Below are positions 1 through 7,243 of a stretch of 21,220 nt of DNA, piece after piece. The notes below the pieces were generated by a model. That model searched no databases and was not told where the DNA came from. It saw nothing but the letters and a program-made list of their open reading frames with translations. The DNA is taken from IMG/VR virus record IMGVR_UViG_3300031227_004262, positions 1 to 21,220 of that record; one strand, written 5' to 3'. Positions within the stretch are counted from its first letter, which is position 1. Every line of letters starts with the position of its first letter. The position numbers and the translations under genes are program-made. Source of the stretch: a virus.

Positions 1-41
1 GTCATGTTGTTTGTTACTATTGCGATTTTTTTATCCTCCTT
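1..41 (-). other. Start of a truncated gene at the left edge, with a strong SD
   Basis: Downstream of the capsid gene the minus strand carries AAAGGAGG (SD core at 35-40), so another late gene, probably head completion or tail, begins here and leaves the window. The start is odd. The first in-frame ATG (5-3) lies 29 nt past the SD. At normal spacing the codon is ATC, read as ATC GCA ATA GTA ACA AAC AAC ATG. The 16-nt stretch AGGAGGATAAAAAAAT is identical to the SD-to-start stretch of the gene starting at 9014, where the next base makes ATG. Either a non-AUG start, a point change or a sequence error is possible. Too little of the product is visible to name it. Confidence 0.45.
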
Positions 42-129
42 TCAGTTTTACTGATTATGCCTTACGGCTTGGGGTTTTTGATTTCAGCAGATTTCCCTAA
101 ACTGCGTTGTTATTATTACTTAACTAACC

Positions 130-984
130 TTACGAGGTTGTAATCTTAGAGATTGCTTTTGTTCTTAAGTTCTCAACGTCAATTCTTTGAGTTAAAACTG
201 CACCTTCCATATCATAGGTAGGCATTGTTAAACTCTCCATACTGATGTCTCTTGCGATTGCAATTGCGTAAGCCTGGGTTCTGTCAAAGATGTAACCTGA
301 TGTTGCTACTGCGTTTGTTCCAGCGTTTGCACTGAATGTAGATACACTCAATCCAAAAATTGTTCCAACTCGTCCAGTACTCATAAATCCAGTGTTACCT
401 GCTTTGTCAGCTTCTACGAAAGTATCAATATTCATTAAATCTGAATACTGTTCTTCTCCTAAAAGATAGTCAGTAGGCCTGTAATCTTCTGCTCGTACAT
501 CATAGATAGATTCCACAATATTTGCAATTGTTACTGCATCGCCACCTGCTGTGGTTGCGTTTGCATCATCCAACTGTCCTAGAACTAAGTTAGTCTCATT
601 TTCAGCAAATCGTTTTCCTGCTGTTTTAATGTTTCTATTAAGTAATTCTACTTGTGAGTCTTCCATCATTTCTCTAGTGATTCTAATTGCTACACCATAT
701 TTAACTGGTGTAAAACTAACACTATCGAAACTTATATTATCTAAAGGTACTTCTGCTCCTTCACTAACTTCTCGAACATCCATTGTGTTAGGCGATTCTA
801 AGTCTAAGTACATTGTACTACCTTTAAACTCAGACGGTCCTATTACAAATGCTGCCATATCTCTAGGAATCAAATTCTTTTCTGCTTCTTCAATTACCTG
901 TGGTAAAATTAGTTGCGGAATAAGACTCTGTCCTGCTGTTCCATCGGCCCTTGTTATATACTCGTTTAATTTATTCATTGCCAT
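130..984 (-). CDS. Major capsid protein, HK97 fold
   Basis: A 284-residue HK97-fold major capsid protein that builds the icosahedral shell. The N-terminal arm is helical. Residues about 70-110 form the typical E-loop and spine segment (EGAEVPLDNISFDSVSFTPV, then RITREMMEDS). The C-terminal part carries the GTIFGLSVS and ARDISMESL patterns and ends in the usual VENLRTKA strand. No long N-terminal scaffold (delta) domain is present, which agrees with a separate scaffold encoded by the protease gene two genes upstream. It starts 1 nt after the stop of the decoration-like gene and has no SD, so it is probably translationally coupled. A second ATG (976-978) lies two codons in. It is the last complete gene of the head block here. 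Confidence 0.92.
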   Translation of the reverse strand: MAMNKLNEYITRADGTAGQSLIPQLILPQVIEEAEKNLIPRDMAAFVIGPSEFKGSTMYLDLESPNTMDVREVSEGAEVPLDNISFDSVSFTPVKYGVAIRITREMMEDSQVELLNRNIKTAGKRFAENETNLVLGQLDDANATTAGGDAVTIANIVESIYDVRAEDYRPTDYLLGEEQYSDLMNIDTFVEADKAGNTGFMSTGRVGTIFGLSVSTFSANAGTNAVATSGYIFDRTQAYAIAIARDISMESLTMPTYDMEGAVLTQRIDVENLRTKAISKITTS

Positions 985-985
985 T

Positions 986-1447
986 TTACAAGTTTAAATT
1001 AATAAGAGAATAAAGTGCTGTCCCAGATGCTGATGTCGTCAAAGCTCTTCCTACTGGTGTATCCAATAAAATACTTGTACCACTATTAGTTCCTCTGTGA
1101 TTCTGTACACATCCAGATTCGTTATGAGCTACCAAAGCACCACCAGATACAATTCCTCCTGCTGAACATAAATATGCTCCTCTTGTTGCTACAGTTACCC
1201 ACTCGTCTGAACCTGCGTTATTAATCGCAAGACCATTACAAAGAGCGTCATCAATAGCTCCAAATGCTGTCAAATCAGCTGATTGGAAAGACTCTGCTCC
1301 AGATACTACTAAAGCTGTACCAGAAAACGTTACCCATTGACCTCCAGAAACTACCTCTAATGCTTTTGCTGTAATAGTTCTAGGGACTCCACCATCCATG
1401 ATAGCTTGTGCGCCTAAAGGATTACTTAATACTAATGCTGTTGTCAT
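986..1447 (-). CDS. Capsid decoration-like protein (DUF2190-like)
   Basis: A 153-residue, Gly/Ala/Ser/Thr-rich, beta-strand-rich protein between the prohead protease and the capsid gene, the usual place for a head decoration or stabilising protein. The C-terminal stretch TPVGRALTTSASGTALYSLI resembles the conserved end of DUF2190 proteins. Its start overlaps the protease stop as TAATG, so it is translated in step with the protease and scaffold. The position is certain. The family match is from pattern recognition only, and a head-fibre base or other surface protein is an alternative. Confidence 0.7.
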   Translation of the reverse strand: MTTALVLSNPLGAQAIMDGGVPRTITAKALEVVSGGQWVTFSGTALVVSGAESFQSADLTAFGAIDDALCNGLAINNAGSDEWVTVATRGAYLCSAGGIVSGGALVAHNESGCVQNHRGTNSGTSILLDTPVGRALTTSASGTALYSLINLNL

Positions 1448-1809
1448 TATGCATAAACGTATGACTTTCTCTGAATTCCAATTGAACCATGTCCTTGTGT
1501 AAAGACATAATCTCCTTTTTCTTTAACTTCCTCTTCTTCCTCTTCGTCTTCAACTTCTTTAGTCTCTTCAGCCTCTTTTTCCTCAGGTTTTACTTCTTCT
1601 TTTGCCTCATCTTTTGCTTCTTCAGCCTCATCAGCATCAGCTTCCATAACAGCTAGTGCTTTTTTCTTAGCTGCGATTCTTAATTTTGCAATTTTTTCGT
1701 CGATAGCTTTTTCTTCGTCACTAACTTCTGGTTCTGTCTCAACTTTAGGTTCTTCTTTAGTCTCTTCTTCAGATTCCGTAGATTCAGTTTTCTTTTCTTC
1801 TTCTGTCAT
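1447..1809 (-). CDS. Nested scaffolding protein from internal start in the protease gene
   Basis: In frame inside the protease gene, ATG 1809-1807 is preceded at 6 nt by AAAGGAGG (core 1816-1821), one of the best ribosome-binding sites in the window. It would give a 120-residue protein beginning MTEEEKKTES. The protein is dominated by Glu and Lys with Ala-rich helical heptads near residues 35-75, and it ends with a short non-acidic tail (GIQRKSYVYA). This matches the known logic of lambda C/Nu3, where an internal start in the protease gene makes free scaffold in excess. The SD and composition are seen; the role is inferred. The capsid protein lacks its own scaffold domain, which fits. Confidence 0.75.
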   Translation of the reverse strand: MTEEEKKTESTESEEETKEEPKVETEPEVSDEEKAIDEKIAKLRIAAKKKALAVMEADADEAEEAKDEAKEEVKPEEKEAEETKEVEDEEEEEEVKEKGDYVFTQGHGSIGIQRKSYVYA

Positions 1810-2346
1810 ATTAAACCTCCTTTCATCTTTTGTTGAATTTTCAATTTTACTTGAATGTGATTTGTACGCACTATTAAGGGCCGTACTAAAGGTTGCTCCG
1901 CCATCTGCTGGAACTGCAACTAGACTTAATTCTTTGAAATCTATATTATGTGGGATAATGTCTCCATCGTCTGTTTCTTCGATGTCTTCCGGTTTAACAT
2001 GAGCACCAACACTCACTGTGCTTAGTAATTTATCTCTGATTAATTGTTTCATCTTGGTATCTTTGACTACTGCGCTAAAAGGAATGTTTCTTAATGATTC
2101 GTCCCAGTGTGCTACATTTACTCTACCAACTATTGAATCTACAGAATTATTATGATCCTTAAGTAATGGTACTCCAATTAAAGTGTTCGCTGCTTTGCTT
2201 AACTCTTCGCCAATAAACTTGTGCCCATTTGATGTAGTTGTTTCGTTAATAGCGATTCCGTTAATTGTGAAATCTCCATCTAATTCTGCACTAGACTGAA
2301 TTGGTACAAAGTATTCTAACATTATTCCTTCTTTTTTGTCTGCCAT
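1447..2346 (-). CDS. Prohead maturation protease with C-terminal scaffold domain
   Basis: A 299-residue protein. Residues 1 to about 160 form an HK97-type prohead protease: candidate catalytic His65 in LLKDHNNS, Ser112 in STVSVGAHV, and the family strand FKELSLVAVPADGGA at 137-151. Residues 180-299 are extremely acidic and Glu/Lys-rich with helical, coiled-coil character, as expected of a scaffolding domain. The protease cleaves scaffold and capsid proteins during head maturation. An internal ATG at codon 180 has its own strong SD, so a free scaffold is probably also made (separate entry). A TATA-like element lies at 2378-2390. ATG at 2346 is chosen; Met9 (2322) is possible. Only a weak AGGT precedes the start. 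Confidence 0.88.
   Translation of the reverse strand: MADKKEGIMLEYFVPIQSSAELDGDFTINGIAINETTTSNGHKFIGEELSKAANTLIGVPLLKDHNNSVDSIVGRVNVAHWDESLRNIPFSAVVKDTKMKQLIRDKLLSTVSVGAHVKPEDIEETDDGDIIPHNIDFKELSLVAVPADGGATFSTALNSAYKSHSSKIENSTKDERRFNMTEEEKKTESTESEEETKEEPKVETEPEVSDEEKAIDEKIAKLRIAAKKKALAVMEADADEAEEAKDEAKEEVKPEEKEAEETKEVEDEEEEEEVKEKGDYVFTQGHGSIGIQRKSYVYA
1816..1821 (-). promoter_or_regulatory. Internal Shine-Dalgarno for the nested scaffold
   Basis: The minus strand reads AAAGGAGGTTTAATATG. A full AGGAGG lies 6 nt before an in-frame ATG inside the protease gene. A chance run of this quality at correct spacing, exactly at the boundary between the protease domain and the acidic domain, is unlikely. 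Confidence 0.75.
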
Positions 2347-2377
2347 GTAAATAACCTATCTATTTAAGAAAAAAGTT

Positions 2378-2390
2378 GTTTATATTTATT
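2378..2390 (-). promoter_or_regulatory. Possible archaeal TATA box for the protease-capsid block
   Basis: In the 71-bp gap before the protease gene the minus strand reads AATAAATATAAAC, centred about 37 bp upstream of ATG 2346. A start site about 25 bp downstream would leave a leader of about 11 nt that includes a weak AGGT. A second AT-rich stretch (TTAATATATATTAA, about 2398-2411) could also serve. It is less clear than the boxes at 18947 and 9675. Confidence 0.4.
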
Positions 2391-2417
2391 GAGAAAATTA
2401 ATATATATTAAATGCAA

Positions 2418-2756
2418 TCAGTCAATTCGCAAAGTAATCGTAGTTTCAGCGTTATTTGGGCCACTTACTCGAATATCTAGCGACTCATCTAGGACAAACT
2501 TATCGAATTGGTCTTGTACTATTAGGTTTGCTTGTGCCCCTTGAAGTACAGCTCTTGGAGCATAGTAGACTACTCCTTTATGCATCGAATTATGAAATAT
2601 TAAATAGCCAAGTGAACTAGTGATCGTTATAGATACAGTTTCCTTTGAATCAATTATAACTCCATTTAGTTTCCCCATTACTCTGGGAGTTTCAAAAGTC
2701 TCATTATCCATCTTAAGTCTAAACTCTTTCTTACGGGGGATTTCTATTTCTCCCAT
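2418..2756 (-). CDS. Unknown head-module protein, 112 aa
   Basis: I do not recognise this protein. It is 112 residues long, with alternating hydrophobic and polar strands (KETVSITITSSLGYLIFHNS; NNAETTITLRID), which suggests a beta-sandwich, and no membrane segment or Cys motif. Its start overlaps the upstream stop as TAATG. It sits between the MuF-type minor head protein and the prohead protease, so a virion role (connector, decoration or stopper) is a positional inference only. Confidence 0.6.
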   Translation of the reverse strand: MGEIEIPRKKEFRLKMDNETFETPRVMGKLNGVIIDSKETVSITITSSLGYLIFHNSMHKGVVYYAPRAVLQGAQANLIVQDQFDKFVLDESLDIRVSGPNNAETTITLRID

Positions 2757-3034
2757 TATACTTCAACCCTCCTATATACTTTATGCCGGGTGGTTGTTTG
2801 GATGTTTTCTCCAGTTATCCCTGTATCATATTCCTTCTGGCCCATTAGTCCTGGAATCGTCCCTTGAAAGCCATTTGAACGCCCTAAGTTCATTTGGTCT
2901 GCTGCGCTTAAGCCTATCTTAGGGATTACTTGGGTGCTAACTGCCGACCCATTACTTACGGCGTATTGTAAGTCTCCACAACCTGGTTGATAAGAAATCC
3001 TTTGCTTGGTGACTGGATCTAAATAAATTGCCAT
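2756..3034 (-). CDS. Unknown head-module protein, 92 aa
   Basis: A 92-residue unrecognised protein. It is Gly/Gln-rich with few charges in the middle (residues about 20-75), has one close Cys (PGCGDL), and ends in a basic tail (TTTRHKVYRRVEV). It is coupled on both sides by TAATG overlaps. Low complexity and position suggest a small structural protein of the head, but no fold is evident. Confidence 0.58.
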   Translation of the reverse strand: MAIYLDPVTKQRISYQPGCGDLQYAVSNGSAVSTQVIPKIGLSAADQMNLGRSNGFQGTIPGLMGQKEYDTGITGENIQTTTRHKVYRRVEV

Positions 3035-3189
3035 TATCCTTCTAAAAATGCTTTCTGTTTTAATTTAATTTGATTTTGAGTAAATTCATGGATACATTGA
3101 CCACAAACCCACAGCTGATTCATATAACAAATAGCTTTATTCTTTTTACACTTCGCACACATAGGTATATTATCTTCTGTTATTTGCAT
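3034..3189 (-). CDS. Small zinc-ribbon protein
   Basis: A 51-residue protein with two CxxC knuckles (MCAKCKKNKAICYMNQLWVC, then GQC) and a basic, helical C-terminus. It is probably a zinc-binding mini-protein. The frame also allows a start at 3222, but there is no SD there. ATG 3189 forms a TAATG overlap with the stop of the minor head gene and follows GGTGG, matching the coupling used by its neighbours. Function unknown; it could be an assembly helper or a regulator. Confidence 0.6.
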   Translation of the reverse strand: MQITEDNIPMCAKCKKNKAICYMNQLWVCGQCIHEFTQNQIKLKQKAFLEG

Positions 3190-3959
3190 TAGTCCACCAA
3201 CCCGACTATACTGCATCTGCACTGGCTGTGAGCTGGAGGAAGATTTAATCCTGTTTCGCCGTCAAGAGTCTCGAATACTTGACCGTCTAATCCTTCACAG
3301 ATAGGACAAGTTCTCTCATCTAGTGCAGTTAGCCATCTATAAGATTTAATTTTGTTTTCTGCGTATAAGTCTCTAAGTCCTTGGTTTGCTAATCTTACTG
3401 TCTCGGTTCGTGCTATGTTGATTGGTCTCTTGCTTGCAGAAAGTGTTACTTTTTTGGTACCATCTTCATTAAATTTCACTCTATCTTTGAGGCTGATCGA
3501 ACGGTCTATATCTTTTTCTATTTGAGTTATTGTTTTGTTCTTACGGAATCCGTCCTTAAGGATAATTCTTAATTTGTTTACATCTCGTTGTGGCAGCATT
3601 CCTTCTGCTACTTGAAATTCAGTAGTAGCTAATAGTTCTTCAAACTTATCCACCCTTAAATTTTGCAGTATCTTTACTAGATAATCTGAGTAATTAAAAC
3701 CGGCTAACTCTTTAACATTTACATATTGGGATACTTTCATGTTTCCTTTCTCTGCATCTGTTAAGGTTGGTTTACACTTGCTTACTAACTTAATCTTATT
3801 TTCTCTTATCTTTGTTTCAGCTGATTGCTTGGCTGTTTTCTTTGCGCCTGGAACAAAATTAAGACTGTCACAATACATACACCTATATAATGAATTATGT
3901 AATTCATTAAATTCTATTAATTCTCCAACCTGTCTACAATTACCACATTTTAATTTCAT
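3189..3959 (-). CDS. MuF-type minor head protein with N-terminal zinc ribbon
   Basis: A 256-residue protein from the chosen start. The last about 75 residues form a phage Mu F / SPP1 gp7 minor head domain: RTETVRLANQGLRDLYAENK, then W-L-T-A-L-D-E-R-T-C-P-I-C, and a closing LPPAHSQCRCSIVG. Such proteins bind the portal and act in DNA injection or head assembly. The N-terminus is unusual: Cys5, Cys8, Cys27 and Cys30 make a CxxC-CxxC ribbon like the Mu Com zinc finger. The frame stays open to ATG 3980, but ATG 3959 makes an ATGA overlap with the HNH stop and has GAGGT upstream, so it is preferred. Confidence 0.82.
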   Translation of the reverse strand: MKLKCGNCRQVGELIEFNELHNSLYRCMYCDSLNFVPGAKKTAKQSAETKIRENKIKLVSKCKPTLTDAEKGNMKVSQYVNVKELAGFNYSDYLVKILQNLRVDKFEELLATTEFQVAEGMLPQRDVNKLRIILKDGFRKNKTITQIEKDIDRSISLKDRVKFNEDGTKKVTLSASKRPINIARTETVRLANQGLRDLYAENKIKSYRWLTALDERTCPICEGLDGQVFETLDGETGLNLPPAHSQCRCSIVGLVD

Positions 3960-4426
3960 TTTGTAAAAAACCTCATCCATTTATCTCTATTGAAATTAGT
4001 CTTACTATGACATGACTGACATAATAAAATTAAATTATTTGGGCTACTATTCAACTTATCATAATCTATATGATGGACACATTTTCCTTTTTTAAAACAT
4101 ACTTGGCATAAATAGTCATCTCTTTCTTTAATAAATAGTTTCATTTGATTATTAAATTCTGGGCTATAGGGTAAAAAAGAGGTTCCACCTTTCCAACTTG
4201 TATTTAATTCTCCCTTTAATCCAACATTCTTTGGCATATATCCATTTTTACACTTCTTTTTTAATGCTTTAGATATTTTATTCTTGTGTTTTTGTGTTAA
4301 AATAACACCGGTAGAATCATAAATCTGCTCCTGTCCTTTCTTAAAACTAGTCTTATTTGGCTTACAAATACCCTTAGTTCCTTTATTCCACGCTGGTTTT
4401 GTTCTTATATAAACTCCTTTCGTCAT
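3956..4426 (-). CDS. Free-standing HNH homing-type endonuclease
   Basis: A 156-residue protein. The N-terminal half has repeated NUMOD-like DNA-binding motifs (RTKPAWNKGTKG about 8-19, KTSFKKGQ, HKNKISKALKKK about 47-58, LNTSWKGG about 74-81). The C-terminal HNH nuclease has Cys107/Cys110, His118-His119, Asn131 and Cys136-x2-Cys139-His140, so the active site looks intact. Homing endonucleases of this kind nick or cut allelic DNA and spread by repair. It is wedged between portal and minor head genes with ATGA overlaps on both sides, and an SD (AGGAGA) lies before its start. Its base content looks more AT-rich than its neighbours, which agrees with acquisition. Confidence 0.85.
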   Translation of the reverse strand: MTKGVYIRTKPAWNKGTKGICKPNKTSFKKGQEQIYDSTGVILTQKHKNKISKALKKKCKNGYMPKNVGLKGELNTSWKGGTSFLPYSPEFNNQMKLFIKERDDYLCQVCFKKGKCVHHIDYDKLNSSPNNLILLCQSCHSKTNFNRDKWMRFFTK

Positions 4427-5847
4427 TTTACTAACTCTCCTAAATATATTTTAGATTTATACTTTTCTGAAAGTAAACTAATAGTTTTTTGATTAGCATG
4501 AGGAACTGACCCTGGAACTTGTGGTTGTTTTATATTCTCCTCATTTTTTCTTGCTAAATCTACTTGCTTTTTTAATTCTTGTTCTTCTTGGTCTACTTTT
4601 TTACGAGCATCTTCTGGGGTTGGTAATTTGTCCACTACATCTAATTCCATTACTTCAGCGTATTCTATTTCAAGAGCTGCTCTTAGTTCTGGAGAAATAT
4701 CAAAAAGGCCTAGTGCATCTTTTATTGTTGTTAGTCTGATTGTTTTTTCTTCTTCACCTGGCAATTCCCATATAAATTCTACTTGGCCGTCTAATTTAGG
4801 GGAATTGTTTCGTAATACTGGCCTTAGTATTTGGTCTTCTATTATTTCCTCAATCATTGTTCTAAGTGAGTGGGTAAATCTTAACCAACCCTTGTCGTTG
4901 GTCTTTGCCATTCCCTCTGGGTTATTTGATATACCTAGAATACTCATAGGTAAATTCATACCTAATGCTAATTGCTCTAAGTCATGCTCGGCTGCCTTTG
5001 TTAGATTATCTGCTACTCCAGCAAAATCAATTAAATTCATTTCTACATTTGCGTCTGTTACCCACTCAGTAGAGTTGTTCATGAATTGTAAATCTGTTTT
5101 AAATTGGTCTAAGTCTGCTGCCTTGATTTTTTGACCAGGCACTCCTAGTTTTACATGAATTGGTGCTCCTGCCTTTCGACTTAATAACTTACATCTATCT
5201 AACTCACTGCCTGCATAATTTTCTATTGTGGCTCTATTGGGCCAAATAAATCCTACCCCGTATGGATCACCTGGAGTTTTATTTATTGTTAAATGTGCTA
5301 TCTGCTTCGGAGTAAATGGTATTGGTTTAGTCTTAGGAGAAAACATTTTTAACTTGCCCCTATATTGATTGTAACCTAGAACTTTTCCTTTTTTGGTTCG
5401 TCTGACGTACATATTGTTAGCATTCAAAACTCTTAACTTTTCAGTATTCTTCATATCTTCTAAATCTAATTCCATGAAACCATTACCTTTGCTTACTGCT
5501 TCTTTAATCCATGGCCTTAACTTACTCTTGAAATTTGTGTCGTCTATAAATCCGTCTAAGATTGCTTGAGAGTTTTCATCTTTAACTTTAATTGTAAAAT
5601 CTCCAATTATATTATCTACAATCTTATCTACAATTGCATTTGCTATTCCTACATTGTTTGTTATCTTGTCTACTTGCTCGAAATCGAATGGATGTTGTGC
5701 GCCTAGCCCCTTTGGAAACATCACGTTGGTGTCTTCGGATTCTCCTTTAAATGCTTCACTTAGAATATTCTGTCTATTTGCGTACTCTATTTCGGTAACT
5801 GCTAGATAGCAAGATACCTCTCCTTTCTTTTTAGACTTCAAATCCAT
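4423..5847 (-). CDS. Portal protein
   Basis: A 474-residue phage portal protein forming the dodecameric DNA channel at the unique capsid vertex, where the terminase docks. Typical features are the N-terminal crown and wing part with IANAIVDKIVDNIIGD (about residues 48-63), GYNQYRGK, the segment KQIAHLTINKTPGDPYGVGF, and a helical stem region with LEQLALGMNLPMSILGISNN. The C-terminal about 60 residues are Lys/Glu/Gln-rich and then low complexity. It follows the large terminase after a 58-bp gap holding a TATA-like element. There is no SD before ATG 5847, suggesting a leaderless start. Length is normal for the family. Confidence 0.9.
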   Translation of the reverse strand: MDLKSKKKGEVSCYLAVTEIEYANRQNILSEAFKGESEDTNVMFPKGLGAQHPFDFEQVDKITNNVGIANAIVDKIVDNIIGDFTIKVKDENSQAILDGFIDDTNFKSKLRPWIKEAVSKGNGFMELDLEDMKNTEKLRVLNANNMYVRRTKKGKVLGYNQYRGKLKMFSPKTKPIPFTPKQIAHLTINKTPGDPYGVGFIWPNRATIENYAGSELDRCKLLSRKAGAPIHVKLGVPGQKIKAADLDQFKTDLQFMNNSTEWVTDANVEMNLIDFAGVADNLTKAAEHDLEQLALGMNLPMSILGISNNPEGMAKTNDKGWLRFTHSLRTMIEEIIEDQILRPVLRNNSPKLDGQVEFIWELPGEEEKTIRLTTIKDALGLFDISPELRAALEIEYAEVMELDVVDKLPTPEDARKKVDQEEQELKKQVDLARKNEENIKQPQVPGSVPHANQKTISLLSEKYKSKIYLGELVK

Positions 5848-5867
5848 AAATAAGTTAATAAAAAATA

Positions 5868-5899
5868 GTTTAAGTATATTGAGTTATTTTATATATATT
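5868..5899 (-). promoter_or_regulatory. Predicted archaeal promoter for the portal operon
   Basis: The terminase-portal gap has two candidate TATA boxes on the minus strand. AATATACTTAAAC (5868-5880) is centred about 27 bp from ATG 5847, which would give a leaderless mRNA. A more canonical AAATATATATAAAA (5886-5899) lies about 46 bp out and would leave a leader of about 20 nt. The absence of an SD at the portal start favours the first. No good bacterial -35/-10 pair is evident. Confidence 0.5.
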
Positions 5900-5905
5900 T
5901 GTTTC

Positions 5906-7243
5906 CTAAGCTATATGCGGCGAGTAATAATCATTCAAATCGAATACGCACCGCATCATCATAGCATCTGAATAATCTGGGCTTCTCCCCAACTTCTCCT
6001 TTATTTCGTCCTTGCCAATCAATTCTATTTTCCCGTCTCTGTCTATATTCTTTTGAGAGATTTGTTCCAAGTCCGCTATAATACCCTCCTTGATTTCAAG
6101 TGGAACTTCAGGGCAAGCAATCTGTCCTAACTTAACTTTTTCTGCTAATTTAAAATAACATTGAGTCTTTAAGTTACGATAATTATGTATTTGTTTGGTA
6201 TAGTCTGTCTCTACTGGGCTTGAGTTATTAACAAAGCCTTTACAGTTTTCCATATAGTCTACTACTCCGCCGCCTACTCCATCCTCATCTATTACGATAT
6301 TGCTGTGTGGTACTTGATGTTCTCTGGCTAAATCATTTAGTAAATCAACTACTTCTTTGATTGAACTCTTTGGCAGACTGACTATTTTAACGATAGTCCA
6401 ATCTCTCCATACCATTGCTACTGTGTTATCGTTTCCAAACCTAGCCACATCACAGCTTATGAAGTTATCACAATGAGTCGGGATAAGCAAGTCATTAGTA
6501 AAGATGTCCAGTATTTTATCGTACTCGAATAACTTACTTGGATCATCAGAGTAATTCCAATTACCAAATAATAACCTTTCTTTTGAGTTCTTGTCTAGCT
6601 TGTGTAGATTCTCAATATAATACTTACTCATAAAAGGGTTGTCGCCTACTAGGGCTGGTATAAACATTCTATATGGTTCTAACTTATCTTCTGTCCATGG
6701 TCTCCAAAATGACTTATATGCCCAATTCTTTGCCGGATTGGATGCCATAAGTAGTTTAGGTACTAGGTTATATTCATCCAATTTGAACCTTAAACGACTC
6801 ATTACAATCATTTTAGCTTTCTCTGTTATCTCACTCACTTCATCCATGAAGGCACCTGTGAATTCTGTGCTACCTAGTGAATCGAACTCTGGGTCAGTAG
6901 GATATAAGAAAAGGTCCTTAAGATAAACTGAGCTTCCATTTGTGAAGTGGACTACCCCTTCCATTGCGTTGTATCTCCAATCTGTGTCTTTCTTTAGACC
7001 CCAATCCTTGAGTACCGCTAGAAACGACAGAAACGTGGACTCCTTAAGACTTTTTAATCTTGCCCTACCCATTAGCCACCTTGTTCCAGGATAAGCAAGA
7101 CAACTGAATACTAACCATATACAACCTAAATAAGATTTACCGCCTCCAGCCCCGCCACCGAAAAAGAGTTCGGTTGTTACTTTGTCTTGTAGAATAGTGA
7201 ACGCTTCGTCTTGCTTTAAACTAAGTTTGAGTCTTACTTCCAT
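5906..7243 (-). CDS. terL: Terminase large subunit
   Basis: A 445-residue packaging motor. The N-terminal ATPase has Walker A GGGAGGGKS at 29-37 and Walker B GAFMDE with Asp134-Glu135. The C-terminal RNase H-like nuclease shows Asp265 (SCDVARFGND), Asp319 and Asp321 (VIDEDGVGGG), and Asp423/Asp426 (PDYSDAMMM). It translocates DNA into proheads at the portal and cuts concatemers. Its start overlaps the preceding HTH/zinc-knuckle gene by 23 bp with only a weak SD. Both catalytic domains look intact. Confidence 0.95.
   Translation of the reverse strand: MEVRLKLSLKQDEAFTILQDKVTTELFFGGGAGGGKSYLGCIWLVFSCLAYPGTRWLMGRARLKSLKESTFLSFLAVLKDWGLKKDTDWRYNAMEGVVHFTNGSSVYLKDLFLYPTDPEFDSLGSTEFTGAFMDEVSEITEKAKMIVMSRLRFKLDEYNLVPKLLMASNPAKNWAYKSFWRPWTEDKLEPYRMFIPALVGDNPFMSKYYIENLHKLDKNSKERLLFGNWNYSDDPSKLFEYDKILDIFTNDLLIPTHCDNFISCDVARFGNDNTVAMVWRDWTIVKIVSLPKSSIKEVVDLLNDLAREHQVPHSNIVIDEDGVGGGVVDYMENCKGFVNNSSPVETDYTKQIHNYRNLKTQCYFKLAEKVKLGQIACPEVPLEIKEGIIADLEQISQKNIDRDGKIELIGKDEIKEKLGRSPDYSDAMMMRCVFDLNDYYSPHIA

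Noticed and set aside
42-54. TCAGT-TTT-ACTGA inverted repeat as a terminator after the capsid gene
   Set aside because: Only a 5-bp AT-rich stem with no T tract after it on the minus strand. It sits right before the next SD, so a chance hairpin is as likely.
551-997. 148-residue open frame on the + strand antisense to the capsid gene
   Set aside because: The capsid protein on the minus strand is unmistakable. The + frame is Ser/Leu-rich reverse-complement shadow with no operon context.
4521-5134. Open frames on the + strand antisense to the portal gene, one Leu-rich and membrane-like
   Set aside because: Leu richness comes from the antisense of Lys/Glu-rich codons in the portal C-terminus. 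No SD and no neighbours on that strand.
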